DNA from: Shimazuella kribbensis DSM 45090
GTDB lineage: Bacteria; Bacillota; Bacilli; Thermoactinomycetales; Thermoactinomycetaceae
Length of the DNA: 64,000 nt
Direction: 5' to 3'
Assembly: GCF_000428065.1 (NCBI RefSeq)
Contig: NZ_ATZF01000014.1
Location: 1-64,000 of the forward strand
In this document: in pieces, positions 62,397 through 64,000 of the stretch
Layout: each line of letters begins with the position of its first letter
Numbering within the stretch: the stretch's first letter is position 1
Notes under the pieces: model-generated
Told to the model about the DNA's origin: nothing
The model's database searches: none
The model's input: the letters and a program-made list of their open reading frames with translations, nothing else
Program-made: the position numbers and the translations under genes

Positions 62397-62513
62397 ATGA
62401 GTGGAATCGGTGGTGGATTTTTCGGTTGGCATCGATTGCTAATCTTCTTACTTGTTATCGCTACCATCTTTGTCTTCGCTGGTGGCATTGGTTTCAGAGG
62501 AGGATGTTGTTAA
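62397..62513 (+). CDS. Tiny-TM (YjcZ-like) sporulation protein 3
   Basis: A 38-residue paralogue with the same GWHRLLIFLLVIATIFVFAG core and a GGCC end. AAGGAGGTG upstream, as in copy 2. Confidence 0.8.
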   Translation: MSGIGGGFFGWHRLLIFLLVIATIFVFAGGIGFRGGCC

Positions 62514-62552
62514 TTCAGCACTTCCCGAAGTTTCAGTAAGGAGGTGAAAAAA

Positions 62553-62648
62553 ATGGGTGGATTCGGTGGTGGTTTCTTCGGTTGGCACCGTTTGTTAATC
62601 TTCTTACTTGTTATCGCAACAATCTTCGTATTTGCAGGTTGCTTCTAA
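62553..62648 (+). CDS. Tiny-TM (YjcZ-like) sporulation protein 4
   Basis: A 31-residue paralogue that ends AGCF directly after the helix, so it lacks the Gly-rich tail. AAGGAGGTG upstream. The four genes are 35-75 bp apart, without terminators between them, so probably one transcript. Confidence 0.8.
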   Translation: MGGFGGGFFGWHRLLIFLLVIATIFVFAGCF

Positions 62649-62663
62649 TATAAATAAAAAAAA

Positions 62664-62695
62664 CAGCCTAGTACTTAATACTAGGCTGTTTTTTG
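62664..62695 (+). terminator. Terminator of the tiny-TM operon
   Basis: AACAGCCTAGTA/TACTAGGCTGTT with a 5-nt loop and TTTT. Confidence 0.9.
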
Positions 62696-62706
62696 TGTGT
62701 TGGTAC

Positions 62707-62742
62707 CAAAAAGAACCCTTTGAGATGATCAAAGGGTTCTTT
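62707..62742 (-). terminator. Terminator of the coiled-coil/rsfA unit
   Basis: AAAAAGAACCCTTTGA/TCAAAGGGTTCTTTTT hairpin directly after the minus-strand stop at 62743. Confidence 0.9.
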
Positions 62743-62967
62743 TTAAGGTATGTTATGCAAACGAATTCCTGTTTTATCTTTTTCTAAAAGTTGCAACAAT
62801 AAATGATATTCTTCTAGCAGCATGGACTCAAAAAAACGCATTTCTTTTTTTAACTTTGTCTGTTCACTTTTGTACATACTCATTTCTTGTTCATAACAAG
62901 CAAGTTTTTCTTCAATCTCTAAAAGGCGTCTTTGTAGTTGCTCTTCTTTGTATGAAATAGCTCCCAC
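62743..62967 (-). CDS. Small coiled-coil protein downstream of rsfA
   Basis: A 74-residue charged helical protein (QLQRRLLEIEEKLACYEQEM ...). It starts (GTG) 26 bp after the rsfA-like gene and ends before a strong terminator, so it is the second gene of that operon. Ribosome site unclear (AAAAGAG). Confidence 0.65.
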   Translation of the reverse strand: MGAISYKEEQLQRRLLEIEEKLACYEQEMSMYKSEQTKLKKEMRFFESMLLEEYHLLLQLLEKDKTGIRLHNIP

Positions 62968-62993
62968 CTCTTTTCTACACCTGCTTCCTTATC

Positions 62994-63551
62994 CTATGTA
63001 GAAGTGGTAGGTTCTGCTTTCCCAACTGTTGATTTAGGCGAAAAAGAGGCTATACCTAGGGTACCTGTCTCCTGTTTTAATTTTTCTATAAGTTGAACTA
63101 ACTCTTCGTATCTGGTCTTTACTTCTTGTTGAACCCACTCAACAGCGTTATTTCCCTGTTTGAATTTTTGATTTTCCTGTATCAAAGTATTTATTCTCTG
63201 TTTGGTTTTCGATATAGACTGAGTTAATCGAGATATTTCTTTTTGTTGTTTGATCCATACTTGTTCTGTTTGTTTTAATAATTCGAATACTTCGGAGAAA
63301 GTTTCCACTTTGCTTTTTCGTTTTTTCTCCAACTGAATATATACTCTCTTCTTCTTTGCTTCACTATAAGAAGTTGGATTTTGGCCCCTTAGCACAGCGT
63401 TCCATCTAAATCCACATGCACCTGCTGTTCGGCTTATCTGCTTACCTACTTCTGAAAAAGCGGTTAATTGTGTTCCTCCTTTGCTTATTGTATGGAGTAC
63501 GGACCTACTTAATAATTGATCTTCTTCTGGCGTCCATCGTCTACCTTTCAC
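62994..63551 (-). CDS. rsfA: RsfA-family prespore regulator
   Basis: A 185-residue protein. N-terminal Myb-like DNA-binding domain (RRWTPEEDQLLSRSVLHTIS ... SRTAGACGFRWNAVLRG) typical of RsfA, followed by a coiled coil (residues 65-160) and a Ser/Thr-rich tail. RsfA modulates sigma-F-dependent forespore genes in B. subtilis. The GTG at 63551 has GGAGG 9 nt upstream; the ATG at 63560 is directly next to it, too close. Confidence 0.88.
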   Translation of the reverse strand: MKGRRWTPEEDQLLSRSVLHTISKGGTQLTAFSEVGKQISRTAGACGFRWNAVLRGQNPTSYSEAKKKRVYIQLEKKRKSKVETFSEVFELLKQTEQVWIKQQKEISRLTQSISKTKQRINTLIQENQKFKQGNNAVEWVQQEVKTRYEELVQLIEKLKQETGTLGIASFSPKSTVGKAEPTTST

Positions 63552-63624
63552 CTCATTCATCCTCCTAATAAATAACTTTTTCTATTCCTATTAAATTGAA
63601 TATGTTTTTTTTCATAAAAAATGC

Positions 63625-63657
63625 CCATGTTAAGCTTACGCTACATGGGTTTTTTCA
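63625..63657. terminator. Bidirectional terminator
   Basis: CCCATGT...ACATGGG hairpin with T-runs on both sides; serves the DUF309 gene on the minus strand. Confidence 0.75.
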
Positions 63658-63660
63658 ACT

Positions 63661-63999
63661 TTATTTTATTTCTGGCAATTGGCAGATGGGTATGCCTATT
63701 TTTTGTAGTTCGGTTTTTTCTAAGATCATTACTTGCTCAGGTAACTTTTGCAAACAAAATTTTAACCAATTTAAAATATTTCCAACTTGGACACCTTCAT
63801 GTTTTGGAGCATAAGGAGTCAAATAACCAATAGCAGATTTTGACAATTTTCTTGCACCCCGTACTTTGCCACGATCTAATTGGTGCATGATAGCAGCTAT
63901 TTGAATAAGTCCATGGTAAAAATCATTGGATCGATCTTGTTGCCATAATTCTTCCAATACCTCATGAGCTTCCCAATATTCACCTTGATGGTAATAATG
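63661..63999 (-). CDS. DUF309 protein, 5' end outside the window
   Basis: At least 112 residues. The frame continues to the window edge with HYYHQGEYWEAHEVLEELWQ, the DUF309 signature, then FYHGLIQIAAIMHQLDRGK. Helical family with conserved His/Glu residues, no known activity. An internal ATG at 63957 would cut off the signature, so the true start lies further right. Confidence 0.85.
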   Translation of the reverse strand, partial: HYYHQGEYWEAHEVLEELWQQDRSNDFYHGLIQIAAIMHQLDRGKVRGARKLSKSAIGYLTPYAPKHEGVQVGNILNWLKFCLQKLPEQVMILEKTELQKIGIPICQLPEIK

Positions 64000-64000
64000 A

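Overview
The window is a piece of a low-GC, endospore-forming Firmicutes chromosome. Spore genes include an alpha/beta SASP, SpoVAC-SpoVAD, RsfA-type regulators, four tiny-TM (YjcZ-type) proteins and a collagen-like spore-surface-type protein. Housekeeping genes follow a Bacillus-like order: ytsP-type fRMsr, trmB, rpsD, tyrS with a T-box, acsA, ccpA, aroA, ytxG/ytxH. A MinE-like partner of MinD, two tandem class A PBPs and the overall gene mix point to Bacilli outside the B. subtilis group. A Thermoactinomycetaceae-like host is my best guess (inference).

Layout. 1-6.8 kb: SASP, small proteins, a Myb-like regulator, minD-minE, YlbF and a CNNM/CorC transporter. 6.9-8.3 kb: a decayed IS1341-type TnpB element. 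8.4-12.5 kb: two related membrane proteins with L7/L12-CTD-like tails, an ICL/PEP-mutase-like enzyme and gene debris (CYTH remnant). 12.5-15.4 kb: spoVAC-spoVAD, then a GC-rich structured noncoding block and an IS605-type end remnant. 15.4-22.7 kb: CBS protein, M20 amidohydrolase, YugN, Asp23, NYN nuclease, Ca2+/H+ exchanger, YlaN. 22.9-28.1 kb: collagen-like protein, a PP2C-phosphatase/membrane-sensor pair, an HTH-TPR regulator and a two-gene unit. 30-38.8 kb: YjgB-like secreted pair, AmpS, fRMsr, dicarboxylate/glutamate symporter, Nudix, thioesterase, TrmB, RelE-type toxin-antitoxin. 38.8-50.5 kb: rpsD with leader, ABC exporter, tyrS with T-box, two PBPs, a poly-aspartate protein. 50.6-61 kb: SGNH remnant, acsA, DUF1540, mtnN-ccpA, SseB-like protein, aroA, ytxG-ytxH, an isocitrate/isopropylmalate dehydrogenase homologue. 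61.2-64 kb: 56-bp repeats, tiny TM array, rsfA, DUF309.

The most striking feature is seven GC-rich single-gene cassettes (28.2, 34.8, 36.2, 36.7, 37.1, 42.2 and 57.5 kb) sitting in intergenic gaps of this AT-rich chromosome. Each has its own AT-rich TATAAT-like promoter 33-55 nt before the start codon, one ORF with strongly GC-biased third positions, and a long GC-rich hairpin after the stop. One encodes a DUF475/TerC-family membrane protein, two encode small membrane proteins, and the others are unknown. Two neighbours share a 37-nt leader of the same length and related sequence. They look like phage morons or acquired gene cassettes from a high-GC source, and I regard them as the best candidate for something undescribed.

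A second candidate is the PP2C phosphatase plus membrane-anchored sensor pair at 24.0-25.6 kb. Several genes are demonstrably broken (TnpB, CYTH, HxlR, SGNH and serine hydrolase remnants), so this stretch mixes a conserved core with decaying and recently gained accessory DNA.
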